A stretch of 64,000 nucleotides of DNA from Acinetobacter equi (GTDB lineage: Bacteria > Pseudomonadota > Gammaproteobacteria > Pseudomonadales > Moraxellaceae): positions 1-64,000 of the forward strand of contig NZ_CP012808.1 of assembly GCF_001307195.1 (NCBI RefSeq), given 5' to 3'. Below the pieces are notes generated by a model. It was given only the letters and a program-made list of their open reading frames with translations, made no database searches and had not been told where the DNA came from. Both the position numbers and the translations under genes were made by a program. This document shows, one piece after another, positions 1 through 8,486 of the stretch (the stretch's first letter is position 1; the number at the start of each line of letters is the position of its first letter).

Positions 1-463
1 AGAAATCATTAAAGCTTCAGCTGGTGATGCATCTAAAGCAGGTATTTTCAACAATGCTGCTCAAGTTTGGAACCACACTTTCTATTGGAACTGTATGGCT
101 AAAAATGGTGGCGGTAAAGCAACTGGTGCTTTAGCTGCTAAAATTGATGAAGCATTTGGTTCTTATGAAAAATTTGCTGAAGAGTTTGCTGCTGCTGCAA
201 CAACTCAATTCGGTTCAGGTTGGGCTTGGTTAGTTGCTGACAAAGTAAATGGTAACCTTTCTATTCTTAAAACTTCAAATGCTGATACTCCACTTGCTCA
301 TGGCAAAGTTGCTGTATTAACAATTGACGTATGGGAACACGCTTACTACATCGACTTCCGTAATGCTCGTCCTAAATACATCACAACTTTCTTAGAAAGC
401 CTTGTGAACTGGGATTATGCAAACGCTAAATATGCAGGTCTTGCTGCTGGCGTTGAAAAATAA
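1..463 (+). CDS. sodB: Superoxide dismutase (Fe), 3' part
   Basis: The gene enters from the left edge and is read in the frame beginning at base 2; its start lies outside the window. It encodes the C-terminal part of an iron superoxide dismutase, which converts superoxide to oxygen and hydrogen peroxide in the cytoplasm. Family hallmarks visible are the stretch WNHTFYWNC near the left edge, the GSGWAW segment, and the metal-ligand motif DVWEHAYY (Asp and His ligands) followed by NARPKYI. The protein ends at the usual position for SodB. A strong terminator follows within 30 bases, so it appears to be the last gene of its transcript. Confidence 0.95.
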   Translation, partial: EIIKASAGDASKAGIFNNAAQVWNHTFYWNCMAKNGGGKATGALAAKIDEAFGSYEKFAEEFAAAATTQFGSGWAWLVADKVNGNLSILKTSNADTPLAHGKVAVLTIDVWEHAYYIDFRNARPKYITTFLESLVNWDYANAKYAGLAAGVEK

Positions 464-492
464 GATCTAACGATTTTATTTTATCTCAAAAG

Positions 493-518
493 AACCATCC
501 TTATCGGATGGTTTTTTT
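493..518 (+). terminator. Rho-independent terminator of sodB
   Basis: The inverted repeat AACCATCC / GGATGGTT with a five-base loop is followed by a run of Ts, 30 bases after the sodB stop. Confidence 0.85.
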
Positions 519-748
519 ATATTTGAATCGTCATGAAGTAAAATTTGATCTATTTCAAGTGTTCTACTCATCACTTCATCCTAGCTTTAAAGCATAAAAA
601 CTATCTAATTATTATTTTTCAATCATTTAATAAATTTTCATTTTTTATATTTCTCTTTTATAAATTAGTCAAAATCAATCAATATATAAACATTTTTTTA
701 GAAATTGGCTAATAAAAAACATTTGGTTATCTTTTCTTGTATTTTTGC

Positions 749-777
749 TTGACCAGTTCTGATTTCATCCCTAAAAT
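749..777 (+). promoter_or_regulatory. Sigma-70 promoter of the tRNA-Asn pair
   Basis: TTGACC (749-754) and TAAAAT (772-777) are separated by 17 bases. Transcription would start near 784, a few bases before the first tRNA-Asn. The 230 bases between the sodB terminator and this promoter are AT-rich and hold nothing else that I can identify. Confidence 0.7.
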
Positions 778-788
778 GCGCTTCAGAT

Positions 789-863
789 TCTCCAATAGCT
801 CAGTCGGTAGAGCGACGGACTGTTAATCCGCAGGTCCCTGGTTCGAGCCAGGTTGGAGAGCCA
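789..863 (+). tRNA. tRNA-Asn (GTT), T-loop one base short
   Basis: It folds as a cloverleaf with acceptor stem TCTCCAA/TTGGAGA, anticodon loop CTGTTAA (anticodon GTT) and an encoded CCA. The T arm reads CCTGG-TTCGAG-CCAGG, which leaves a six-base loop where seven is universal; the neighbouring copy has GAGCCCAGG at the same place. The missing C matches the homopolymer deletions in the next genes and is probably a sequencing error. Confidence 0.9.
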
Positions 864-864
864 T

Positions 865-940
865 TCTTCCATAGCTCAGTCGGTAGAGCGACGGACTGTT
901 AATCCGCAGGTCCCTGGTTCGAGCCCAGGTGGAAGAGCCA
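865..940 (+). tRNA. tRNA-Asn (GTT)
   Basis: This is a complete 76-base tRNA with acceptor stem TCTTCCA/TGGAAGA, anticodon GTT, a normal seven-base T loop and an encoded CCA. It starts one base after the first tRNA-Asn, so both come from one transcript. D arm, anticodon arm and variable loop are identical in the two copies; only the acceptor stems and the T loop differ. Confidence 0.96.
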
Positions 941-948
941 AATTCTTA

Positions 949-980
949 AAAAACCCACTCATTGCGAAGTGGGTTTTTTA
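949..980 (+). terminator. Terminator of the tRNA-Asn transcript
   Basis: AAACCCACT / AGTGGGTTT inverted repeat with a T run directly downstream, starting about ten bases after the second tRNA-Asn. Confidence 0.85.
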
Positions 981-1314
981 TTGTCTTAATTTTATTTAGT
1001 ACAAAAAAATATTTCTTAGATTCTATCCCCTTATTCTAAGACCACATACACTCTTCCTTTAGTTTATGGTTCTAGATCTTATTTCAATTTCTAAAAAACT
1101 TAGATCTATCATTTTTAGCAATATGACTAAATTTTGTTACAATTTAATCTTAATCGAATTTTATGCATCATTTAATAGAATAAAACGCTGATATTTACTT
1201 ACTTTACATAGCAACTGCGTAAAAATTAACTTAGCTAATACGTCCCTCGTATCTCTAGAGTCTTATCTAATTTTATTTTGCCGATCAGCCTTAGATCAGC
1301 TTTTGGAGTGTTCA
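981..1314. other. Intergenic stretch before rubA
   Basis: These 334 bases between the tRNA terminator and rubA are AT-rich and hold no convincing reading frame. They must contain the rubA promoter, but I could not pick a clear -35/-10 pair. Confidence 0.5.
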
Positions 1315-1478
1315 ATGAAAAAATATCAATGCATCGTTTGTGGATGGATTTATGATGAGGCGGAAGGTTGGCCACAAGATGGCATCGTTGCTGAACAAAA
1401 TGGGAAGATATTCCAGATGACTGGACTTGCCCTGACTGTGGCGTAACGAAAGATGATTTTGAAATGGTAGAAATCTAA
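1315..1478 (+). pseudogene. rubA: Rubredoxin, one frameshift (likely sequencing error)
   Basis: Rubredoxin carries electrons from rubredoxin reductase to the alkane hydroxylase in alkane-degrading Acinetobacter. The sequence begins MKKYQCIVCGWIYDEAEGWP, which supplies the first CxxC iron-binding pair; after a frame change the rest reads DIPDDWTCPDCGV, the second CxxC pair, and ends FEMVEI. The region is 164 bases long where 165 would give an intact 54-residue protein. One A is missing near 1394-1400 (GAACAAAATGG where GAAACAAAATGG would encode ETKW). The start ATG is preceded by GGAG. The next gene, rubB, is the reductase partner, as in A. baylyi. Without the deletion this would be a normal gene. 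Confidence 0.85.
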
Positions 1479-1544
1479 TTTTATAAAAGACCATCCTATA
1501 TGGTCTTTTTTATGTTTTTAAAAAATTTATACGGAGAAATACAC

Positions 1545-2713
1545 ATGCATCCTATCGTCATCATTGGTTCTGGCATGGCGGGTTATACAGTCGCTCGAGA
1601 ATTTCGTAAATTAAATGCGGAACAAGAACTTGTCATGATTTGTGCAGATGATGCGATAAATTATGCAAACCAACTTTATCTAATGCATTAACAGGAAAAA
1701 AAGCACCTGAACAAATTGCCTTAGGCGATGCGACTAAAATGAGCTCACAGCTCAATATGCAGATTAAAAGTAATACTTGGGTAAAAGCCATTGATTCAGT
1801 AAACCAAACGCTTACATTAGAAAATGCTGACGGACAATCAACTCAAGTATATTCAAAACTTGTATTGGCATTAGGTGCAACACCTATTCGTTTAGCTCTT
1901 GATGGTGATGCGAATAATGATATTCATGTTGTAAATAACTTATCTGATTATCAAGCTTTCCGTCTACAATTAGATGCCAAACAAGAAAAACGAGTTGTTA
2001 TTTAGGTGCAGGACTCATTGGTTGTGAGTTTGCAAATGACTTAAAAAATACAGATCATCAAGTTTCTGTTATAGATTAGCTGAACAACCTTCGACGCTGC
2101 TACCAGCTCATGTAGCACATCAATTTAAACAAAACTATCCAATACAGTATTATGTTTGAACTGGTACAACTGTAGAAAAAATTACAAAAACTTCAAACAA
2201 TGACTATGTTATTTCTTTAGCTAATGGTCAGTCTCTTCATGCAGATGTTGTATTATCGGCAATTGGTTTACAAGCAAATATCACTTTAGCTAAAACAGCT
2301 AACATTAATACTGGTCGTGGTATTATCACCAATAGCCTATTAGAAACAAATCAACCTCATATTTATGCAGTTGGTGATTGTGCAGAAGTGAATGGTATGC
2401 TCCTTCCATATGTCATGCCAATCATGCAACAAGCTCGTGCTTAGCAAAAACGTTGAATGGCGAGATAACTCACGTTCATTATCCAGCAATGCCTGTGGCT
2501 GTTAAAACACCATCGTCCCCTCTTACTGTATTACCCGTTCCTACTGAAATAGAAGTCAATTGGGAAACAGAAGAATTAGAAGATGGCATGATTGCAAAAG
2601 CGATTGATGCAAACCATACTTTACGTGGCTTTGTCCTACTTGGTTCTACTGCCAACAAACAAAGACTTACATTAACAAAACAAGTTCCAGACTTGATTCC
2701 TATTAAGAATTAA
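1545..2713 (+). pseudogene. rubB: Rubredoxin-NAD(+) reductase, seven frameshifts (likely sequencing error)
   Basis: This FAD enzyme passes electrons from NADH to rubredoxin for alkane hydroxylation. The N-terminus MHPIVIIGSGMAGYT is the FAD-binding GxGxxG fold; the NADH-binding LGAGLIGCEFAND and the late FAD motif YAVGDCAEVNG are also present, and the protein runs to PDLIPIKN at the normal C-terminus. The frame breaks about seven times: near 1667 (A), 2002 (T), 2076 (T), 2136-2150 (one T and one G), 2165 (G) and 2442 (T). Each break is repaired by restoring one base of a short homopolymer, giving about 391 residues, the family length. The clustering of such breaks in neighbouring genes argues for read error, not pseudogenisation. 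The gene follows rubA by 66 bases. Confidence 0.85.
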
Positions 2714-2762
2714 GGTTTTAATAGAAAGGACGCTAATACCGTCCTTTTTTAGAGACATTAAA

Positions 2763-3694
2763 ATGAATAGTGCCTTAAAGTTTAAGGATTCTCCTTATAC
2801 ACCATTTATGCAAGAGACACGGATTACTCTTTCTAATGGTATAGAACTGCATGTTGAAATAGGCGGTAAAAGTACAGACCCTACAATTTGTTAATTATGG
2901 TTTAGGTGCTCAAGTGCTTTTTTGGCCTGATTTTTTTGTAAATCTCTTATAGATCAAGGTTATCGTGTTATCCGTTTGATAATCGAGACATTGGATTATC
3001 AAGTAAAATTAAACATGATGGACCTAAACTTAATGCCATTAAAATGATGGGTCGCTTTACATTAGGTCTTAAAAATGAAGGTGCACCATATACTCTATAT
3101 GATATGGCTGAAGACTGGCACTCATGATTGATGCTTTGAGCTTAGAAAAAGTTCATGTAATTGGCGCTTCCATGGGCGGAATGATTGCACAAATTCTTGC
3201 TGCACAATATCCAACTAAAGTTCAAAGTTTAGGCTTATTATTTACAAGTAATATTCAACCTTTTTACCTATTCCAAGACCCAAACAACTCTTTAGTTTAA
3301 TTGGAAAACCCAAATCTAGAGATGAAAATGCTATTATTGACCATACGTTAAAAGTATTCCAAACCATTGGGTCACCAGGTTTGGTAAATCCTTTGGAAAC
3401 TATGCAAACTGCTAAAAACTATATGAGCGGAGCTACTATCCAAAAGGTGTACTTCAACAATTTTTAGCAATATTATGTACAGGTTCTCTGCTACAATTAG
3501 ATAAGCAGATTCATCACCCCACTCTTGTTGTTCATGGGGCATGTGATCGCTTGTTACCACCTGGACATGGTAAAGCTGTTGCGAAAGCAATACCGGGCGC
3601 TAAATTTGAATTAATTGAAGGAATGGGGCATGATATCCCACCGCAATTTGTTCCATATCTTAGCGGACTTTTTGCACATCATTTTACATCATAA
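2763..3694 (+). pseudogene. estB: Alpha/beta hydrolase (EstB-like esterase), seven frameshifts (likely sequencing error)
   Basis: In A. baylyi the rub genes are followed by the esterase gene estB and oxyR, and this gene sits in exactly that place. It starts MNSALKFKDSPYTPF, carries the nucleophile elbow GASMGG with its catalytic serine, and ends with the His region EGMGHDIPPQ. The frame is lost about seven times (near 2886, 2900, 2932, 2978, 3119, 3262 and 3415); restoring one homopolymer base at each point gives 939 bases, or 312 residues. Its substrate is not evident from the sequence. I regard it as an intact gene in poorly corrected sequence. Confidence 0.8.
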
Positions 3695-3707
3695 ATATTA
3701 GGACACT

Positions 3708-4610
3708 ATGGCTGCATTACCATCCCTAAGACAGCTGTCATATTTAGTAACACTGTCTGAAACGCTGCATTTCACCGAAGCAGCTCGCCGATCTTTTGTA
3801 ACCCAGTCAACTTTGTCTGGCGGTATCATGGAATTGGAGCGACTTTTGGGTGGCGTACTCGTTGAACGTGATCGCCAAAACGTACGCTTAACTCCACTAG
3901 GTGAGCAAGTTGTTGCACGGGCCCGTGTTCTTTTAGCGGATGCTCAAGACTTGATGCGCTTAAGCCGTGAAATGAGTGAACCCCTTACAGGTGATTTACA
4001 TTTAGGTATCATTCCAACAATTGCGCCTTTTATTTTGGCTCAACTCTTAGATGAAGTGCATAAACAATTACCTAAAATTCAATTGCATTTGCATGAGGCT
4101 CAAAGCGAGAAAATCGTAGAGCGCCTTGAGCACGGCAACCTAGATATGATTGTTCTTGCATTACCATTCGATACGCGTGGCTTAAAAGTTGCAGAAATCG
4201 AAAAAGAAAATTTATTCTTGGTTTGCCATAAAGCTGATCCAATTGCAATGAAAGCAAACTCATTAGATCAATTAGATCTTTCACGTTTAATGTTATTGGA
4301 AGAAGGTCACTGCTTACGTGATCATACACTTAGTGCTTGCCCAATTGGTGAACGTAAAAATGATCATCGTTTAAAAGCAAGTTCACTTCCAACATTGGTT
4401 GAGATGGTTTCTGCAAATCTTGGTTTTACTCTATTACCAGAAATTGCACTTCATACCAATATGATTAAAGCAAATCCAGATTTAGTTGTTAAGCCTATTG
4501 AGGCAGCACCAAATCGCACTTTAGCTTTAGTTACACGTAAAAGCACACCTCTTCAAAGTGAATTTGATGTTCTATTGCAAATTTTGCAAAAAATCACAAA
4601 AAAAGCTTAA
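3708..4610 (+). CDS. oxyR: Hydrogen peroxide-sensing regulator OxyR
   Basis: This is a LysR-type transcription factor of 300 residues. The N-terminal winged helix-turn-helix covers about residues 5-65 (FTEAARRSFVTQSTLSGGI), followed by the sensing domain. Two cysteines, C202 and C211, in the context GHCLRDHTLSAC, match the redox pair C199/C208 of E. coli OxyR that forms a disulphide when oxidised by peroxide; this separates it from generic LysR proteins. It lies 13 bases after the esterase gene, so the rubA-rubB-est-oxyR cluster may be one operon, as described in A. baylyi. The first intact gene after the error-rich block, it shows no frame problems. A terminator follows. Confidence 0.93.
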   Translation: MAALPSLRQLSYLVTLSETLHFTEAARRSFVTQSTLSGGIMELERLLGGVLVERDRQNVRLTPLGEQVVARARVLLADAQDLMRLSREMSEPLTGDLHLGIIPTIAPFILAQLLDEVHKQLPKIQLHLHEAQSEKIVERLEHGNLDMIVLALPFDTRGLKVAEIEKENLFLVCHKADPIAMKANSLDQLDLSRLMLLEEGHCLRDHTLSACPIGERKNDHRLKASSLPTLVEMVSANLGFTLLPEIALHTNMIKANPDLVVKPIEAAPNRTLALVTRKSTPLQSEFDVLLQILQKITKKA

Positions 4611-4620
4611 GCAATAAACA

Positions 4621-4650
4621 AAAAAGGAGCCTAAAAAGACTCCTTTTTTT
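4621..4650. terminator. Bidirectional terminator between oxyR and ppk
   Basis: AAAAAGGAG / CTCCTTTTTTT hairpin with T runs on both strands, placed between the convergent ends of oxyR and ppk. Confidence 0.85.
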
Positions 4651-4658
4651 ACTTTATA

Positions 4659-6740
4659 TCAGGTAATCGTACTCAATAAAATACGTTGAGCATTATGTGG
4701 CTTCTGACCCTCATCAACCTCTGCACGAACCCACGTACCATCACCTTTCAACAACCAAGCCTGTTGATTATCTTCTAAATAATTAACTAAACCTTGCTGA
4801 TAAATACGTTTTTTCAAAGCAATATCTTCAATTGGGAAACAAGCTTCAACTCGATTAAATAAATTACGATCCATCCAATCCGCACTTGAACAATAAATAC
4901 GAGCATCGCCATTATTGCTAAAATAATATACACGTGTATGCTCTAAGAATCTTCCAACGATTGATCTCACGCGAATATTTTCAGATAAACCAGGTAAACC
5001 TGGACGCAAGCAACAAATTGAGCGAATAATTAAATCAATTTGCACACCAGCCTGTGATGCTTCATATAATTTATTAATTAACTGAACTTCAGTTAAAGCA
5101 TTCACTTTCACAATAATTCTTGCTAATTTTCCAGCTTTTGCATTTGCAATTTCTTCATCAATGAAGTTAATAAGCTGTGCATGTAAAGTAAATGGAGCAT
5201 GAAGAAGTTTCTTCAATTTCGCCATTTTACCCATACCAGTAAGCTCTTGGAAAATACGATGCACATCTTCACACAAATCTTTTTCAGTCGTTAATAAACC
5301 ATAGTCTGTGTAAATACGTGCATTACCTGCATGATAATTTCCTGTTCCCAAATGCACATAACGCACTAACTTATTATTTTCACGGCGTACAACCAAAATC
5401 ATTTTTGCATGTGTTTTATAGCCAACAATACCATAAACAACAACAGCGCCTGCTTCTTGCAATACGTTCGCCACTTCAATATTTGATTCTTCATCAAAAC
5501 GTGCACGAAGTTCAATGACAGCTGTAACTTCTTTACCATTTCGTGCAGCTTCAGCCAAAACTTGAACAATTTCAGAATCTGGTCCACTACGATATAAAGT
5601 TTGCTTAATGGCTAAAACTTGCGGATCTCTTGCAGCTTCACGTAATAGATTAATAACAGGTGCAAAAGATTCAAATGGATGATGCAATAAAATATCCTGC
5701 TTCTTCATCGCACTAAAAATATTTTCAGACTTTTTCAATACTTTCGGAATAACAGGAATATGTGCATCATAACGTAAATGAGGTCGCTTAAAATTTGACA
5801 GTAATCGTGCAAGATTTACAGGACCATTCACCTTATAAAGCTGATCTTCATCTAACTCAAATTCATCTAATAGATATTTATAAATATGTTCAGGACAATT
5901 TTCTGTTACTTCTAAACGTACAGCTCGCCCAAAACGTCGCGAACTCAACTCACCTTTCAACGCTTTTGCTAAATCTTCCACATCTTCATTTAATGCTAAA
6001 TCTGCATTACGTGTAACGCGGAATTGATAACAACCTGTTGCTTTCATTCCAGGGAATAAATCTGACACATGCTCATGAATAATGGCAGATAACATCACAT
6101 GATGCTCTTTACCATCTGTTAACTCATCTGGTAAACGTACAACACGTGGTAAAGAACGTGGTGCAGGAACGACTGCTAAATCTATTTGACGTCCAAATGC
6201 ATCTTTACCTTCCAAAGTCACAATAAAGTTTAAACTTTTGTTGGCAAGTCTAGGAAATGGATGTGCAGGATCTAAACTAATTGGTGTAAGTACAGGTGCA
6301 ACTTGTTCTTGAAAATATTTTTTTACCCAAACAGATTGTGCAGGAGTAAGCTCCCCACGTCTTAAAAAACAAATATCCTCTTCTCGTAACTTCGGCAATA
6401 TTTGTTCATTCAAAATTCGATATTGTCGTTCAATTGCAATATGTGCTTTCTTTGAAATTTTTTCTAAAATTTGTTTTGGTGTTAATCCATCAGGTGTACG
6501 ACTTTCATTTCCAAGACCTAATTGCTCCATAACCCCAGCAACGCGAATTTCAAAAAACTCATCTAAATTTCTAGAAAAAATAAGTAAGAAGTTCATCCTT
6601 TCAAGAACAGGATGTAATGGATCTACGGCTTGTTCTAATACACGCAAATGGAAATTTAAAATTGATAATTCACGATTAATATAACGATCGTTATAGGTAT
6701 ATTCCGTTTGTGTTGGAAGTGTACTAATTGCCGTATTCAT
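4659..6740 (-). CDS. ppk: Polyphosphate kinase 1
   Basis: PPK1 reversibly transfers the terminal phosphate of ATP to inorganic polyphosphate. The 693-residue protein has the full family architecture: an N-terminal helical domain beginning [20 protein letters not shown], the head domain, and two phospholipase-D-like catalytic domains. The autophosphorylated histidine is H444 in GYKTHAKM, and the conserved HLGTGNYH motif follows about 20 residues later. The C-terminal domain has the expected [14 protein letters not shown] segment. It converges on oxyR, from which it is separated by a shared terminator. In A. baylyi ppk also lies next to oxyR, with mtgA beyond it. Confidence 0.96.
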   Translation of the reverse strand: MNTAISTLPTQTEYTYNDRYINRELSILNFHLRVLEQAVDPLHPVLERMNFLLIFSRNLDEFFEIRVAGVMEQLGLGNESRTPDGLTPKQILEKISKKAHIAIERQYRILNEQILPKLREEDICFLRRGELTPAQSVWVKKYFQEQVAPVLTPISLDPAHPFPRLANKSLNFIVTLEGKDAFGRQIDLAVVPAPRSLPRVVRLPDELTDGKEHHVMLSAIIHEHVSDLFPGMKATGCYQFRVTRNADLALNEDVEDLAKALKGELSSRRFGRAVRLEVTENCPEHIYKYLLDEFELDEDQLYKVNGPVNLARLLSNFKRPHLRYDAHIPVIPKVLKKSENIFSAMKKQDILLHHPFESFAPVINLLREAARDPQVLAIKQTLYRSGPDSEIVQVLAEAARNGKEVTAVIELRARFDEESNIEVANVLQEAGAVVVYGIVGYKTHAKMILVVRRENNKLVRYVHLGTGNYHAGNARIYTDYGLLTTEKDLCEDVHRIFQELTGMGKMAKLKKLLHAPFTLHAQLINFIDEEIANAKAGKLARIIVKVNALTEVQLINKLYEASQAGVQIDLIIRSICCLRPGLPGLSENIRVRSIVGRFLEHTRVYYFSNNGDARIYCSSADWMDRNLFNRVEACFPIEDIALKKRIYQQGLVNYLEDNQQAWLLKGDGTWVRAEVDEGQKPHNAQRILLSTIT

Positions 6741-6801
6741 ATTTCACCTATGAAAAATTCCTTATGACTTTAAGTATGCTTTAAATTTATTTAAATTTCA
6801 T

Positions 6802-6830
6802 AAAAAAAGCTCAATTTAATGAGCTTTTTA
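6802..6830 (-). terminator. Terminator of mtgA
   Basis: AAAAAGCTCA / TGAGCTTTTT hairpin just beyond the mtgA stop. Read on the minus strand it ends in a T run. Confidence 0.8.
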
Positions 6831-6836
6831 TCTTTT

Positions 6837-7514
6837 TTAATTTGGAATATGGCTATAACGCATATATTTTTGAATCATACGCTTTTTATAATTTAAGCGT
6901 CGATCATTTCTATTATTCTGATAATATTTAGGATTCGTCAAAATAGCTGCTAAAAATGAGGCTTGTTCACGCGTTAAGCTTTTTGCAGATTTACCGAAAT
7001 AATATCGAGCGGCAGCTTCTGCACCATAAATATGATTACCAAACTCAACTGAATTTAAATAAACCTCTAAAATTCGTTGTTTAGACCACATACGCTCCAT
7101 CATCCATGTCGCGATGGCTTCCTCACCTTTACGAATAAATGAACGCTTATTATATAAAAATAAGTTTTTTGCTAATTGCTGTGAAATGGTAGATCCGCCT
7201 GCAACGACTTTTCCTTTATCTTTATTTCGCTCTAAAGCAAATTGCATTCCAGCCCAATCAAAGCCTTTATGCTGTAAAAATTTTCCATCTTCAGCAGCAA
7301 CCACCGCTTTTTTCAAATTATCACTAATTTGATCATAATCGAGCCATTCATGTTGAATAGGCTGAGATCGATCTGAATAGTAAGCAATACGCATAAACAT
7401 TGTCGTATCTACAGGATGCGTCCGCCACCATGCTAAACTTGCAAATATCCAGATTTGAACCAAAAGGAATAAACTAACAAGTATTAATAAGACACGAACA
7501 ATAAAAGCCTTCAT
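6837..7514 (-). CDS. mtgA: Monofunctional peptidoglycan transglycosylase
   Basis: MtgA polymerises lipid II into glycan strands at the inner membrane without a transpeptidase domain. The 225-residue protein has one N-terminal membrane anchor (about residues 5-27) and a GT51 domain. Diagnostic motifs are [17 protein letters not shown], with the catalytic glutamate, and the second block [14 protein letters not shown], followed by [33 protein letters not shown] and [15 protein letters not shown]. The length is normal. The gene has its own terminator and lies upstream of ppk on the same strand, with 96 bases between them. Confidence 0.95.
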   Translation of the reverse strand: MKAFIVRVLLILVSLFLLVQIWIFASLAWWRTHPVDTTMFMRIAYYSDRSQPIQHEWLDYDQISDNLKKAVVAAEDGKFLQHKGFDWAGMQFALERNKDKGKVVAGGSTISQQLAKNLFLYNKRSFIRKGEEAIATWMMERMWSKQRILEVYLNSVEFGNHIYGAEAAARYYFGKSAKSLTREQASFLAAILTNPKYYQNNRNDRRLNYKKRMIQKYMRYSHIPN

Positions 7515-7625
7515 ATGGGAGACTGACCCTTAATTAATTTTTGCCTGCTCATGTTAAAATTTACACGGCAAGAAAAAAAGCATTTTCCTTTAATTTTTTA
7601 ACATAAATATCTAATCAGCCCAATT

Positions 7626-8438
7626 ATGACGAATTCAACACCCACTTTTGTAAAATCTAAATTTGATCTACAGCTATGGTGGATGACTGCCATTCTAATC
7701 GCGATTAATGTTGGATTATTTTTCTGGCAAGTTTTAAATGGTATGGATATTAGTTCTCCTAGCACTCAAGATGCCATTCGATGGGGTGCCGATTTTGCAC
7801 CTTTAACATTTTTAGAAGAACCACAACGCTTATTTACTAGCATGTTTTTCCATTTTGGTTTTGTTCATCTCATGCTAAACATGTGGGCACTTTATCTTTT
7901 TGGTAGCATAGCTGAACAACTTTTTGGTCGAATTTATTTTATTTTTCTTTATATTCTTGCTGGCTTAATGGGAAGTTTACTCAGTGGCTATCTTGCCATT
8001 CAAGACAGCTATGAAATTCTTTATTTAGGGCAGGTCGAGCAACATTTACTACCTAGTGTTGGCGCTGGTGCTTCAGGTGCAGTAATGGGTTTAGGTGCAG
8101 CTTTAACTGTTTTAGCACTGCTTCCTCAGCTCCCTAACCAACATTTTTTCCTTGATCGTAAAACACTTGTGATTGTAATGGGCTTAAACCTTGCTATTGG
8201 CTTTACTATTAGTGGAATTAATAATGCCGCTCATGTTGGCGGCATTATCATGGGAATTATCTTAACGCTGATTTGGTATATTGGCGAAAAAGTAAAACTT
8301 CCTTTTATATTCAAAGTAATTGGTATTATTACAGGAATAATCACATGTTACTTTTTCTATCAATATTGCCAAAATCAAATTATTGAACTTCAACCACTTT
8401 GGCAAGAATTGGTTCAATGGATGATGTCAGACGACTAA
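7626..8438 (+). CDS. Rhomboid-family intramembrane serine protease
   Basis: Rhomboid proteases cut substrates within the membrane. This 270-residue protein has about six to seven hydrophobic segments. The catalytic dyad is visible: S150 in GAGASGAVMG and H203 in NNAAHVGG. The oxyanion-side motif HLMLNMW (H81, N85) is also present, so it should be active. It is transcribed divergently from mtgA, with 111 bases between the start codons. It converges on ybbP. A second, shorter rhomboid lies at 21473-22090. The substrate is unknown. Confidence 0.9.
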   Translation: MTNSTPTFVKSKFDLQLWWMTAILIAINVGLFFWQVLNGMDISSPSTQDAIRWGADFAPLTFLEEPQRLFTSMFFHFGFVHLMLNMWALYLFGSIAEQLFGRIYFIFLYILAGLMGSLLSGYLAIQDSYEILYLGQVEQHLLPSVGAGASGAVMGLGAALTVLALLPQLPNQHFFLDRKTLVIVMGLNLAIGFTISGINNAAHVGGIIMGIILTLIWYIGEKVKLPFIFKVIGIITGIITCYFFYQYCQNQIIELQPLWQELVQWMMSDD

Positions 8439-8458
8439 AACCTCTAAATGGGCTTTTA

Positions 8459-8486
8459 AAAAGATGAATCAAGACTGATTCATCTC
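8459..8486 (-). terminator. Terminator of ybbP, overlapping its 3' end
   Basis: The hairpin GATGAATCA / TGATTCATC, read on the minus strand, is followed by a five-T run. The stem includes the last codons of ybbP. Confidence 0.7.

Noticed and set aside
1312..1494. Minus-strand reading frame opposite rubA
   Set aside because: It runs through the rubredoxin coding sequence on the opposite strand and has no ribosome site or family likeness; the plus-strand CxxC motifs explain the region.
1315..3694. rubA, rubB and estB as genuine decayed pseudogenes
   Set aside because: All lesions are single-base losses in short homopolymers, restored lengths are exact, and substitutions or insertions are missing. 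Read error is the simpler explanation, though only reads can settle it.
5318..5518. Plus-strand frames inside ppk
   Set aside because: They are shadows of the ppk coding sequence with no ribosome site or domain features.
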